Positions 35,964 through 43,827 of a stretch of DNA of 64,000 nt are shown one piece after another. This stretch comes from Qipengyuania marincola (GTDB lineage: Bacteria > Pseudomonadota > Alphaproteobacteria > Sphingomonadales > Sphingomonadaceae). The notes beneath the pieces were generated by a model that saw only the letters and a program-made list of their open reading frames with translations, was not told the origin of the DNA and made no database searches. Numbering within the stretch: position 1 is the stretch's first letter; each line of letters opens with the position of its first letter. The stretch is taken from NCBI RefSeq assembly GCF_029688625.1, contig NZ_JARULC010000003.1, positions 620,001-684,000 on the forward strand. Reading direction: 5' to 3'. The translations under genes were made by a program, and so were the position numbers.

Positions 35964-36878
35964 ATGGGCGTCGGCCATTCCCATACCCACGATCACGCCC
36001 ACACCGGGGAGCATGGGCATGCTCCGGCCGATTTCGGTCGCGCCTTCCTGATCGGGATTGTCCTCAATACCGGCTTCGTCATCGTGGAAGCCGTTTATGG
36101 CTGGCTGTCCGGTTCGATGGCGCTGATCGCAGATGCGGGGCACAATCTGTCGGACGTGCTGGCGCTCATGCTCGCCTGGGGGGCGAGTGTGGCAGCGAAG
36201 AAGGCGCCGACCGACCGCTTCACCTATGGGTACAAGAGCTCGACCATCCTCGCCGCCCTCGCTAATGCGGCCTTGCTGCTGGTGGCGATCGGCGCGATCC
36301 TGTTCGAGACCATCCACAGGATCGCAGAGCCGGCGCCCGTGGCCGGCAAGACGATGGCGATTGTCGCTGGTATCGGGATCGTCATCAATGCGGGCACGGC
36401 TGCGCTGTTCCTGCGCGGCCAGAACGATATCAATATCCGCGGCGCCTTCCTGCACATGGCGGCAGATGCGCTGGTCAGCCTCGGCGTGGTGATCGCGGGC
36501 CTCGCCATTCTGTGGACCGGACAGGTGTGGATCGATCCGGCGGTCAGCCTGCTGATTGTCCTGGTAATCGCCTGGGGCACTTGGGGACTGCTGAAGGACA
36601 GTGTTGCAATGAGCCTGCTTGCCGTGCCCAAGGGAATTTCCGAACGCGACGTGCGTGAGTACCTGGCCGGGCTGGAGGGCGTGGCGGGGGTCCATGATCT
36701 TCACATCTGGCCGATGAGCACGACCGAGACTGCCCTTACGGCTCATCTGGTCATGCCGAATGGCCATCCGGGCGACGGCTTTTTGGGCGACATCGCCCAT
36801 GAGCTGGAGCACCATCACCGGATCGGCCATGCGACGATCCAGATCGAACGCTCCCCCCACTGCTACGGCGGCTGCTGA
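35964..36878 (+). CDS. Cation diffusion facilitator (CzcD/ZitB-like zinc transporter)
   Basis: An H+-coupled exporter of Zn2+ or related divalent metals. The 304-residue protein has a His-rich N-terminus (HSHTHDHAHTGEHGHA), six membrane helices with transport-site residues in ALIADAGHNLSDVLALML and LHMAADALVSLGVVI, and a cytosolic C-terminal metal-binding domain (VAGVHDLHIWPMSTTE) ending HCYGGC. It shares one base with the start of the ECF sigma gene (TGATG), so the sigma factor may be co-transcribed with it. Confidence 0.93.
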   Translation: MGVGHSHTHDHAHTGEHGHAPADFGRAFLIGIVLNTGFVIVEAVYGWLSGSMALIADAGHNLSDVLALMLAWGASVAAKKAPTDRFTYGYKSSTILAALANAALLLVAIGAILFETIHRIAEPAPVAGKTMAIVAGIGIVINAGTAALFLRGQNDINIRGAFLHMAADALVSLGVVIAGLAILWTGQVWIDPAVSLLIVLVIAWGTWGLLKDSVAMSLLAVPKGISERDVREYLAGLEGVAGVHDLHIWPMSTTETALTAHLVMPNGHPGDGFLGDIAHELEHHHRIGHATIQIERSPHCYGGC

Positions 36879-37447
36879 TGCGCCGGGCGAGCCAGGCCTC
36901 CCGCGACCGGCTGAAAGCCGCCATGCGACGGCTTGCCGGCGGCGACCGCGCGGCCCTGGAAGAGGTTTACCGGGCAACCTCGGCGAAACTATTCGGCATC
37001 TGCCTCCGTATCTTGAAAGACGAAAAGGAAGCAGAGGACGCTTTGCAGGACGTGTACCTGACCTTGTGGCGACGGGCCGGCCGCTACGATCCAGACCGCG
37101 CGAGCCCGATCTCTTGGCTCGCCACCTTCGCGCGCAACCGCGCGGTCGACCGCTTGCGCACGGGGAAAGTCCGCCGCGGTGCAGTACCCGAAAGCGAGGC
37201 CGCGCCGCTTCCGGATTCCGATCCTCTGGCAGAAGACTTGCTGATCGACGCAGAGCGTGACGCACGCGTGCACGGCTGCCTCGAAAGCCTGGATGATACG
37301 CCGCGCGAAGCGATCCGCAGCGCCTTTTTCGAAGGGCTCACCTATGCGGAACTGGCAAAGCGGGACGAGGTGCCGCTGGGAACGATGAAGAGCTGGATCA
37401 GGCGCGGGCTCGCCCGCCTGAAGGCTTGCATGGAGGCTGGCGTATGA
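36878..37447 (+). CDS. ECF RNA polymerase sigma factor, SigK-like
   Basis: A group 4 sigma factor, 189 residues. It has region 2 with LEEVYRATSAKLFGICLRIL, EAEDALQDVYLTLWRRAG and the promoter-melting ASPISWLATFARNRAVDRLR, a linker near 95-125, and region 4 with the helix-turn-helix YAELAKRDEVPLGTMKSWIRRG. The W-R-R-A and SPISWL pattern with an adjacent RskA-type anti-sigma is typical of the SigK/RpoE-like ECF19 group. The stop overlaps the anti-sigma start by four bases. The fasciclin gene next door is the obvious target candidate. Confidence 0.9.
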   Translation: MRRASQASRDRLKAAMRRLAGGDRAALEEVYRATSAKLFGICLRILKDEKEAEDALQDVYLTLWRRAGRYDPDRASPISWLATFARNRAVDRLRTGKVRRGAVPESEAAPLPDSDPLAEDLLIDAERDARVHGCLESLDDTPREAIRSAFFEGLTYAELAKRDEVPLGTMKSWIRRGLARLKACMEAGV

Positions 37448-38175
37448 GCGACGACAAGCGCCCCGACGCCGTGCTGGCTGCAGAATACGCTCTCGGCCTG
37501 CTCGAAGGCGAGGACCTGCTGGCCGCCCGTGCCCGCGAGGGCCATGACCCCGCTTTCGCAGCCGAGGTTGCGCAATGGCAGGACCGCCTTGCCCCGCTCG
37601 CCGACGAGATCAATCCGCGCATGCCGCGCGCAGAGGTCTGGCAAAGGATCGAGGCCGCGCTGGCGGAGGATGGCGGTGACGGAGAGGTCGTCGCGCTGCG
37701 CCGCAAGCTGCACCGCTGGCAATGGATTGGCGGTGCAAGCGCCGCTGCCGCCGTGGCGCTGGCGGTCTTCGCTTTCATGCCCGGAGCACCGCCAACCGCG
37801 CCGGATGGCAACATCGCGAATTTGCCTGCCACGACGCAGTCGCCACTCGCGGCCAATATGCCGATAGAAGGGACGCCCCTGCGGCTAGACCTCACCTATC
37901 TGCCCGATACGCATGATTTGCTCGTCACCGCCGTCGGATTGAGTGCCGATGGAGTGCATGATCACGAAATCTGGCTGGTGCCGGATCAGGGCGAACTGAT
38001 CTCGTTGGGCGTCGTCACGCCGGGCGTAGTGCGCTCCCACGAGGTGCCGGAGCCTGCTGCGCAAGCAATCGCGAGCGGATCGCGCCTTTTGCTCACTCGC
38101 GAGCCGCTGGGTGGGAAACCGGCCGATGCGGATGCTGGTCCCGTCGTGGCGGAGGCACGCTTCAACGCTATCTGA
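37444..38175 (+). CDS. RskA-type anti-sigma factor
   Basis: A membrane-anchored anti-sigma factor, 243 residues. The cytosolic sigma-binding part (1-90, AAEYALGLLEGEDLLAARAREG) lacks the zinc His-x3-Cys-x2-Cys motif, as RskA proteins do. One transmembrane helix follows near 97-116 (GGASAAAAVALAVFAFM), then a periplasmic RskA domain with TYLPDTHDLLVTAVGLSADG and EIWLVPDQGELISLGVV. It should hold the upstream ECF sigma inactive until proteolysis. The ATG at 37444 overlaps the sigma gene. Confidence 0.9.
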   Translation: MSDDKRPDAVLAAEYALGLLEGEDLLAARAREGHDPAFAAEVAQWQDRLAPLADEINPRMPRAEVWQRIEAALAEDGGDGEVVALRRKLHRWQWIGGASAAAAVALAVFAFMPGAPPTAPDGNIANLPATTQSPLAANMPIEGTPLRLDLTYLPDTHDLLVTAVGLSADGVHDHEIWLVPDQGELISLGVVTPGVVRSHEVPEPAAQAIASGSRLLLTREPLGGKPADADAGPVVAEARFNAI

Positions 38176-38264
38176 GGCGTTTTTCTTCGCTAGCCGCATC
38201 CGCACGCCGGATGGGTCCGTAACTCCTATGCAAGCTGGACGGGGCTTGGGAATAGGAGAAAACG

Positions 38265-38834
38265 ATGACCATTTCGAAGAAACTCAAGGCCGCCGCCCTC
38301 GCATCGATTGCCGCGACCGGGGCATTCGCGCTCACCGCGACCAGCCCGGCGTTGGCCGACCATCACGGGATGAAGGCGGAGAAGGCCCAGCCCAACATCG
38401 TCGAGGCCGCACAGGGCACCGGCGTCCACACCACGCTGGTCGCAGCCGTCCAGGCCGCCGATCTGGTCGATACGTTGACGAGCCCGGGACCCTTTACTGT
38501 CTTCGCACCGACCGACGATGCCTTCGCGGCTTTGCCCGCCGGCACGGTCGAAACCTTGCTCCAGCCGGAGAACAAGGGCCAGCTGACGAATGTCCTCACT
38601 TATCACGTGGTGTCCGGTCGCATACCGGCGGCGCGGTTGACTCAGGCCATCCGCCAGGCGGGCGGGACCTATGAATTCGAAACCGTGGCGGGCGAAACCC
38701 TGAGCGCGAGCTTCGACGGACATACGATCGTGGTCACCGACGGTGCGGGCCGGACCAGCAAGGTCACGCAGGCCGACGTGAAGACGACGAATGGCGTGAT
38801 CCACGTGACCGACGGGGTATTTCTCCCCGGATAA
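38265..38834 (+). CDS. Exported fasciclin-domain protein
   Basis: A 189-residue secreted protein: a signal peptide (MTISKKLKAAALASIAATGA, cleavage after ALAD) and one FAS1 domain from about residue 50. H1 box-like GPFTVFAPTDDAFAALPAGT, then LTNVLTYHVVSGRI, and the H2-like NGVIHVTDGVFLPG define it. FAS1 domains mediate adhesion to matrix or carbohydrates. The ATG follows AATAGGAG. Position directly after a SigK/RskA-type pair parallels the Mycobacterium sigK-rskA regulon, which includes fasciclin proteins MPT70/MPT83. Confidence 0.92.
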   Translation: MTISKKLKAAALASIAATGAFALTATSPALADHHGMKAEKAQPNIVEAAQGTGVHTTLVAAVQAADLVDTLTSPGPFTVFAPTDDAFAALPAGTVETLLQPENKGQLTNVLTYHVVSGRIPAARLTQAIRQAGGTYEFETVAGETLSASFDGHTIVVTDGAGRTSKVTQADVKTTNGVIHVTDGVFLPG

Positions 38835-38889
38835 GGAGCTTCCCCCGGCGTCGTGGCTGCCACCCCATCGCGGCACGACGCCACAACGA

Positions 38890-38928
38890 CCCCGCCCGGC
38901 GCTCTCGACAGGCCGGGCGGGGCTTTTT
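38890..38928 (+). terminator. Rho-independent terminator after the fasciclin gene
   Basis: A perfect 11-bp stem (CCCCGCCCGGC with GCCGGGCGGGG) with an 11-base loop is followed by CTTTTTG. It ends the sigma/anti-sigma/fasciclin unit before the convergent phosphatase gene. Confidence 0.9.
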
Positions 38929-38934
38929 GTTTCT

Positions 38935-39267
38935 TCAATGGCTGAACCACGGCCGCAACCTGGTTCTCAGCACCCGTACGAGTTCTGGATCCATGAAACG
39001 GAATTTGTCGAGGATGCCCAACACAACGATCTGCGTCGTTTTCAGCGCGGAACGGTGATCCCTCTCAATCTTTCGCCGATGCACCACTTCCATCGCGAAA
39101 ATCAGGTCTGCCCACTCGACGAGTCCGTTGGTCACTTGCTGCTCGGCATCCTTCTGTGTCCCGGCCGACATGACCGAGATACCCGGGTATTCCGAGAATA
39201 GATGCTCCGCCGTCGGACTGCGCAGCCGGTTTCGGCTGCAGACGAGCAGGAATTTTCGCTGCCTCAG
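38935..39267 (-). CDS. Low-molecular-weight protein-tyrosine-phosphatase family protein, CTG start
   Basis: Read from the only ATG (39171) the protein would be 78 residues and miss its active site. Reading upstream in frame gives [20 protein letters not shown], a C-x5-R phosphatase loop that matches the small LMW-PTP-like family of about 105-110 residues. No ATG, GTG or TTG precedes it in frame. A CTG at 39267 overlaps the clpX stop (CTGA), giving 110 residues and translational coupling. The rest ([17 protein letters not shown]) holds the family's helix. The substrate is unknown. Confidence 0.7.
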   Translation of the reverse strand: MRQRKFLLVCSRNRLRSPTAEHLFSEYPGISVMSAGTQKDAEQQVTNGLVEWADLIFAMEVVHRRKIERDHRSALKTTQIVVLGILDKFRFMDPELVRVLRTRLRPWFSH

Positions 39268-40535
39268 GCAGCCTCTTCCTTGTCGCTGCCCTTCTTGCCG
39301 CCGTGGACCTGCACCGGTTCCTTGCGACCATCGACGACGTCCTTGTCGATCACGATCTCCGTGACACCTTCCATGTCCGGAAGGTCGAACATCGTGTCGA
39401 GCAGAATGCCTTCGACGATCGAGCGCAGACCGCGCGCACCCGTCTTGCGCTTGATCGCCTTTTCGGCGATTTCGCGCAGCGCCTCGTCCTTGAAGGTCAG
39501 CTCGACATCCTCGAGCTCGAACAGCTTGCTGTACTGCTTGACGATGGCGTTCTTCGGCTCGGTCAGGATCGTGACCAGCGCATCGACATCAAGGTCGTTA
39601 AGCGTGGCGATCACCGGCAGGCGGCCGACGAATTCGGGGATCAGGCCGAACTTGAGCAGGTCTTCCGGCTCGCTCTTCTCGAGCAGCTCGCCAACGCGAC
39701 GCTTGTCCGGATCGGCGACATGCGCGCCAAAGCCGATGCTGCGCTTCTGCAGGCGGTCGGCGATGATCTTGTCGAGGCCGGCAAAGGCACCGCCGCAGAT
39801 GAACAGGATGTTCGTCGTGTCGACCTGCAGGAATTCCTGCTGCGGATGCTTGCGGCCACCCTGCGGCGGGACGGAGGCGGTGGTGCCTTCCATCAGCTTG
39901 AGCAGCGCCTGCTGCACGCCCTCGCCCGACACGTCGCGGGTGATGGAGGGGTTTTCCGCCTTGCGCGTGATCTTGTCGATCTCGTCGATATAGACGATGC
40001 CGTGCTGCGCCTTCTCGACATTGTAGTCGCTGGCCTGGAGCAGCTTGAGGATGATGTTCTCCACATCCTCGCCCACGTAACCGGCTTCGGTCAGCGTGGT
40101 GGCGTCGGCCATGGTGAAAGGCACGTCGAAGGTGCGCGCCAGCGTCTGGGCAAGCAGCGTCTTGCCGGTACCGGTCGGACCGACCAGCAGGATGTTCGAC
40201 TTCGCGAGCTCGACATCGCCGGACTTGCCGCTGTGCTTCAACCGCTTGTAGTGGTTGTGCACCGCGACCGAAAGTACGCGCTTGGCGCGGTCCTGGCCGA
40301 TCACGTAATCGTTCAGCGTCTGGAAGATTTCGGACGGCGTCGGAACGTCGCCTTCCTTCTTGCCGGTGAGGCCGGCCTTGGTTTCCTCGCGAATGATGTC
40401 GTTGCACAGCTCGACACATTCGTCGCAGATGAACACGGTCGGACCTGCGATGAGCTTCCTCACCTCGTGCTGCGACTTGCCGCAGAAGCTGCAGTACAGC
40501 GTGCTCTTGCTATCGGTTCCGCTCAACTTGGTCAT
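39264..40535 (-). CDS. clpX: ATP-dependent Clp protease ATP-binding subunit ClpX
   Basis: AAA+ unfoldase that delivers substrates to ClpP, 423 residues. An N-terminal zinc-binding domain has cysteines in [12 protein letters not shown] and [10 protein letters not shown]. Walker A is [18 protein letters not shown] near residue 115. The pore loop GYVGEDVE, Walker [10 protein letters not shown] and sensor-2 GARGLRSI are present, and an IGF loop for ClpP docking is visible as [10 protein letters not shown]. In Caulobacter ClpXP degrades CtrA. It is 188 bases downstream of clpP on the same strand. Its stop overlaps the putative CTG start of the phosphatase gene. Confidence 0.97.
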   Translation of the reverse strand: MTKLSGTDSKSTLYCSFCGKSQHEVRKLIAGPTVFICDECVELCNDIIREETKAGLTGKKEGDVPTPSEIFQTLNDYVIGQDRAKRVLSVAVHNHYKRLKHSGKSGDVELAKSNILLVGPTGTGKTLLAQTLARTFDVPFTMADATTLTEAGYVGEDVENIILKLLQASDYNVEKAQHGIVYIDEIDKITRKAENPSITRDVSGEGVQQALLKLMEGTTASVPPQGGRKHPQQEFLQVDTTNILFICGGAFAGLDKIIADRLQKRSIGFGAHVADPDKRRVGELLEKSEPEDLLKFGLIPEFVGRLPVIATLNDLDVDALVTILTEPKNAIVKQYSKLFELEDVELTFKDEALREIAEKAIKRKTGARGLRSIVEGILLDTMFDLPDMEGVTEIVIDKDVVDGRKEPVQVHGGKKGSDKEEAA

Positions 40536-40723
40536 ATCCTAATCGTCTTCCCCGGCCCCAGTCGGAAGACTCGCGACTGTAGGGGACATGGGGGCTGGGT
40601 CAATATCGTTACGTAGGATCTCCCCCTTGCCACAAGCTGAAGCGGCAGGGTTGCTCAAATCCTACAATGCCATACGCCCGATCCCGCGCAGGCTGCTCCT
40701 GCCCGCGAGATCGGTCGCAAGGC

Positions 40724-41419
40724 TTATTCCGGCGCGCCGCCCGAACCTTCGGCTTCGGCCTCGCCGTTTTCAGGACGGGTTTCGAAGACCTTGTCGACAA
40801 TGCCGAATTTCATCGCTTCCTCGGCTTCGAGGAAGGTGTCGCGATCCATAGCCTTCTCGATGTCCGAGAGGCTCTGGCCGGTGTATTTCACGTAAAGATC
40901 GTTCATCCGCTTGCGGATGCGCAGGATTTCGCGTGCCTGGATCTCGATATCCGATGCCATGCCGCGCGCGCCGCCCGAAGGCTGGTGAACCATGATCCGA
41001 GCATTCGGCAAGGCGATTCGCATGCCCGGCTCGCCTGCGGCCAGCAGGAAACTGCCCATCGAGGCCGCCTGGCCGACGCATACGGTGCTGACGCGCGGCT
41101 TGATGTACTGCATGGTGTCATGGATGCCCATGCCGGCCGTCACCACGCCGCCGGGCGAGTTGATGTACATGCTGATCGGCTTCGACGGATTTTCGCTTTC
41201 GAGGAACAGCAGCTGCGCAATGATGAGCGATGCCATGCCGTCTTCTACCTGCCCGGTCACGAACACGATGCGTTCGCGCAGCAGGCGGCTGAAAATGTCG
41301 AAACTGCGTTCGCCGCGGCTGGTCTGCTCGACCACCACCGGCACCAGCGCGCCGGTCGCCGGCTCGCGCGTGAACTGGCCTTGGGTGGAGTAGGCGTCGC
41401 CGCCGAACAGGTCGATCAT
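40724..41419 (-). CDS. clpP: ATP-dependent Clp protease proteolytic subunit ClpP
   Basis: Serine protease of the barrel-shaped Clp complex, 231 residues. The catalytic Ser is in [17 protein letters not shown], His in [15 protein letters not shown] and Asp in the following [11 protein letters not shown] region. The N-terminal [19 protein letters not shown] segment is typical. The C-terminal acidic tail ([20 protein letters not shown]) is longer than in E. coli. A heat-shock-type promoter candidate lies upstream. The 188-base gap to clpX holds no gene I can see and may carry a separate clpX promoter. Confidence 0.97.
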   Translation of the reverse strand: MIDLFGGDAYSTQGQFTREPATGALVPVVVEQTSRGERSFDIFSRLLRERIVFVTGQVEDGMASLIIAQLLFLESENPSKPISMYINSPGGVVTAGMGIHDTMQYIKPRVSTVCVGQAASMGSFLLAAGEPGMRIALPNARIMVHQPSGGARGMASDIEIQAREILRIRKRMNDLYVKYTGQSLSDIEKAMDRDTFLEAEEAMKFGIVDKVFETRPENGEAEAEGSGGAPE

Positions 41420-41449
41420 GAATGTTCCTCTTTATCGATCAATCGGGCG

Positions 41450-41483
41450 CCTATGTCGCGATAGAGCTGCGAATGTTCAAGGG
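41450..41483 (-). promoter_or_regulatory. Possible RpoH-type promoter of clpP
   Basis: On the minus strand CCCTTGAA (41476-41483) is followed 16 bases after CTTGAA by GCGACATAG, similar to the sigma-32 pattern CTTGAA ... CCCCATnT. It lies about 35-60 bases before the clpP start. The -10 match is imperfect. Confidence 0.35.
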
Positions 41484-41666
41484 CTTTAACCTTGCTCCGG
41501 CAGCAGCGCGGAGAAACCGTTCGCGGACCAATGGGTTGCGAAGTGAAATCCATGTTGCTCGTCGGGCCGCAAATGCCGTTAGGCGGATGCGCGACCCGAT
41601 TTGTCGGTCCGCGTGTTGTCATTATCGAGACTGCCTGTTCTTGTCGGTTACATTCGTAGACGTCAG

Positions 41667-41682
41667 CCCTCGAAACCGAGGG
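41667..41682 (+). promoter_or_regulatory. Hairpin overlapping the ribosome site of the TonB receptor gene
   Basis: CCCTCG and CGAGGG form a perfect 6-bp stem with an AAAC loop directly before the start. The right arm overlaps the purine-rich GAGGGGAA that should serve as the Shine-Dalgarno site, so pairing could limit translation. Confidence 0.4.
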
Positions 41683-41695
41683 GAACCAAACCTTT

Positions 41696-43786
41696 ATGCG
41701 CATCAGTGCCACATCCACCGCCGCGCTTGCTGCCGCCCTGGCGATGACCGCTGCACCTGCTCTGGCCGCCAATCCCGACGACGCATCGACGCCGGCCGGC
41801 GAAACCGATGCGCCGACCGAGGGTGCGCAAGTCTTCGAGCCCGCCTATTTCGAGCGCTACGCGCCCCGGAATGCGCTCGACATGGTGGTCCAGATCCCCG
41901 GCTTCACGATCGACAGCGGAGACAACCAGTCGCGCGGACTGGGCCAGGCAACCGCCAACGTGCTGGTCAACGGACAGCGATTTTCGAGCAAGTCCGACAG
42001 TGTGCGCGACCAGCTCAGCCGCATCCCGTCGAGCGATGTGGTGCGGATCGAAATCGTCGAGGGGGCCACGCTCGACATACCCGGCCTGAGCGGACAGGTC
42101 GCCAACATCATTGTCGCGACGACCGGTGCCTCAGGTCAGTTTCGCTGGACTACGGGGTTCAGGCCCTACAACACCGAGGCGCAGCTGTACGGCGGCGAGG
42201 CTTCGCTGACCGGCTCGAGCGGCAAGCTGGATTACACGGTTTCCATCAGCAACGAAAACAACCGGTTCGGTTCTGACGGTCCGATCGTCATCACCGATGG
42301 GGCCGGGGCGTTGATCGAAACGCAGGATACGAAATTCTCCGGCAAGTTCGACAATCCGACGCTGGCGACGAATTTCACGTACAAGCCGTCCGACGACACC
42401 ATTGCCAAGCTCAATCTGCGCTATGGCGAGGACTTCTTTGCCCGCGACGAATTCGAGTTCGCTACGGTCGTGGCGGGCCCTGATCGGGACCGCAGGATCG
42501 TCACCCGCGAGGATGGCCCCGAATACGAGATCGGCGGCGACATCGAATTCCCGTTCGGCCCCGGCAAGCTCAAGCTCATCGGCCTGGAACGCTTCGAGCG
42601 CGACAATTTCTCCACCACCCTGGTCGACACCCTGTCAGACGGCTCTCCCGACCAGGGTTCGCGCTTCGAGCAGATCAATGGCGAAGGCGAGCGCATCGGC
42701 CGCTTCGAATACAATTGGAACATGTGGAAGGCGGACTGGCAGCTTTCCGGTGAAGCGGCATTCAACCGGCTGGATCGCAAGTCATCGATCGCGGTGCTTG
42801 ACGATGACGGCATATTCGTGCCGATCCCCTTCCCCGCCGGCAATGGTGGCGTCACCGAGGATCGCTATGAAGGGATTCTCAGCATCACCAAGCAGCTGAC
42901 GCCGAAACTGTCGCTTCAGGCATCGGCTGGCGGCGAATATTCCAAGATCCAGCAGACCGGTTCGGCGGCGAATTCGCGCAGCTTCCAGCGGCCCAAGGGA
43001 GCGATCTCGCTGGCCTGGAAACCGGCCAGCGACTTCGACATGTCGATCGAGATACGCCGCCGCGTGGGCCAGCTCAGCTTCGGCAATTTCCTGGCAAGCG
43101 TGAACCTCGACAACGACAACGAGAATGGCGGAAACAACGAGCTTGTCCCCGACCAGAGCTGGAACATAGATGCGGAGCTCAACAAGAGTTTCGGCCCATG
43201 GGGGTCGGCCAAGCTGCAGGTTCGCCAGGCCTGGTTCGAGGATTTCGTCGATTTCTTCCCACTTGCCAACGGCGGCGAAGCGCGCGGCAATATCGGCGAT
43301 GCGAAGCGCCTGCATATCGAGCTTTCGGGACAGGTGAAATTCGACCCGATCGGCTGGAATGGCGCGCAGCTCAATTTTGCGGCGGTTCAGCGCTGGATGG
43401 ATATCACCGACCCGTTCACGGGCGAAAACCGGGCTTTTTCCTTCGATCTCAACAACCGCCTCGAAGCGGATTTCCGTCATGACATCCCCAACACCAGCTG
43501 GGCTTACGGCGCGGGCCTGTTCACCTTCGATCCGGTCGAATACTCCCGTCGGTTCGAGATCGGCCGCTACTGGGAAGGGCCGAGCTTCCTCGACCTTTTC
43601 GTCGAGCACAAGGATATCCTGGGCATGACGGGCACGCTGCGCGTTGCGAATGTTCTCGGCGCCCGTGATCGCGGGTTCCGCACGGTCTTCGACGGATCGC
43701 GCCCCGATGGCGAGGTACTTTTCACCGAGGTCCAGGACAGGCGTATCGGGCCCATCGTGCGATTTACCCTCAGCGGAAATTTCTGA
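41696..43786 (+). CDS. TonB-dependent receptor with plug domain
   Basis: An outer-membrane active transporter, 696 residues. It has a signal peptide (MRISATSTAALAAALAMTAA), then a plug domain (about 50-150) with FERYAPRNALDMVVQIPGF, NVLVNGQRFSSKSD and IEIVEGATLDIPGLSGQVANI. The barrel has alternating strands and a terminal Phe (FTLSGNF). No clear TonB box is seen in the short N-terminal linker. No substrate-binding or uptake genes are adjacent, so the ligand is unknown. The 276-base upstream gap holds a hairpin at the ribosome site and no gene. Confidence 0.88.
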   Translation: MRISATSTAALAAALAMTAAPALAANPDDASTPAGETDAPTEGAQVFEPAYFERYAPRNALDMVVQIPGFTIDSGDNQSRGLGQATANVLVNGQRFSSKSDSVRDQLSRIPSSDVVRIEIVEGATLDIPGLSGQVANIIVATTGASGQFRWTTGFRPYNTEAQLYGGEASLTGSSGKLDYTVSISNENNRFGSDGPIVITDGAGALIETQDTKFSGKFDNPTLATNFTYKPSDDTIAKLNLRYGEDFFARDEFEFATVVAGPDRDRRIVTREDGPEYEIGGDIEFPFGPGKLKLIGLERFERDNFSTTLVDTLSDGSPDQGSRFEQINGEGERIGRFEYNWNMWKADWQLSGEAAFNRLDRKSSIAVLDDDGIFVPIPFPAGNGGVTEDRYEGILSITKQLTPKLSLQASAGGEYSKIQQTGSAANSRSFQRPKGAISLAWKPASDFDMSIEIRRRVGQLSFGNFLASVNLDNDNENGGNNELVPDQSWNIDAELNKSFGPWGSAKLQVRQAWFEDFVDFFPLANGGEARGNIGDAKRLHIELSGQVKFDPIGWNGAQLNFAAVQRWMDITDPFTGENRAFSFDLNNRLEADFRHDIPNTSWAYGAGLFTFDPVEYSRRFEIGRYWEGPSFLDLFVEHKDILGMTGTLRVANVLGARDRGFRTVFDGSRPDGEVLFTEVQDRRIGPIVRFTLSGNF

Positions 43787-43827
43787 GCACGCTTGCATAA
43801 GCCGCGCGCGCTGGCAGTGTGCGCGGC

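Noticed and set aside
38935-39171. 78-residue protein starting at ATG 39171
   Set aside because: Leaves out the phosphatase active-site loop that is intact upstream in the same frame.
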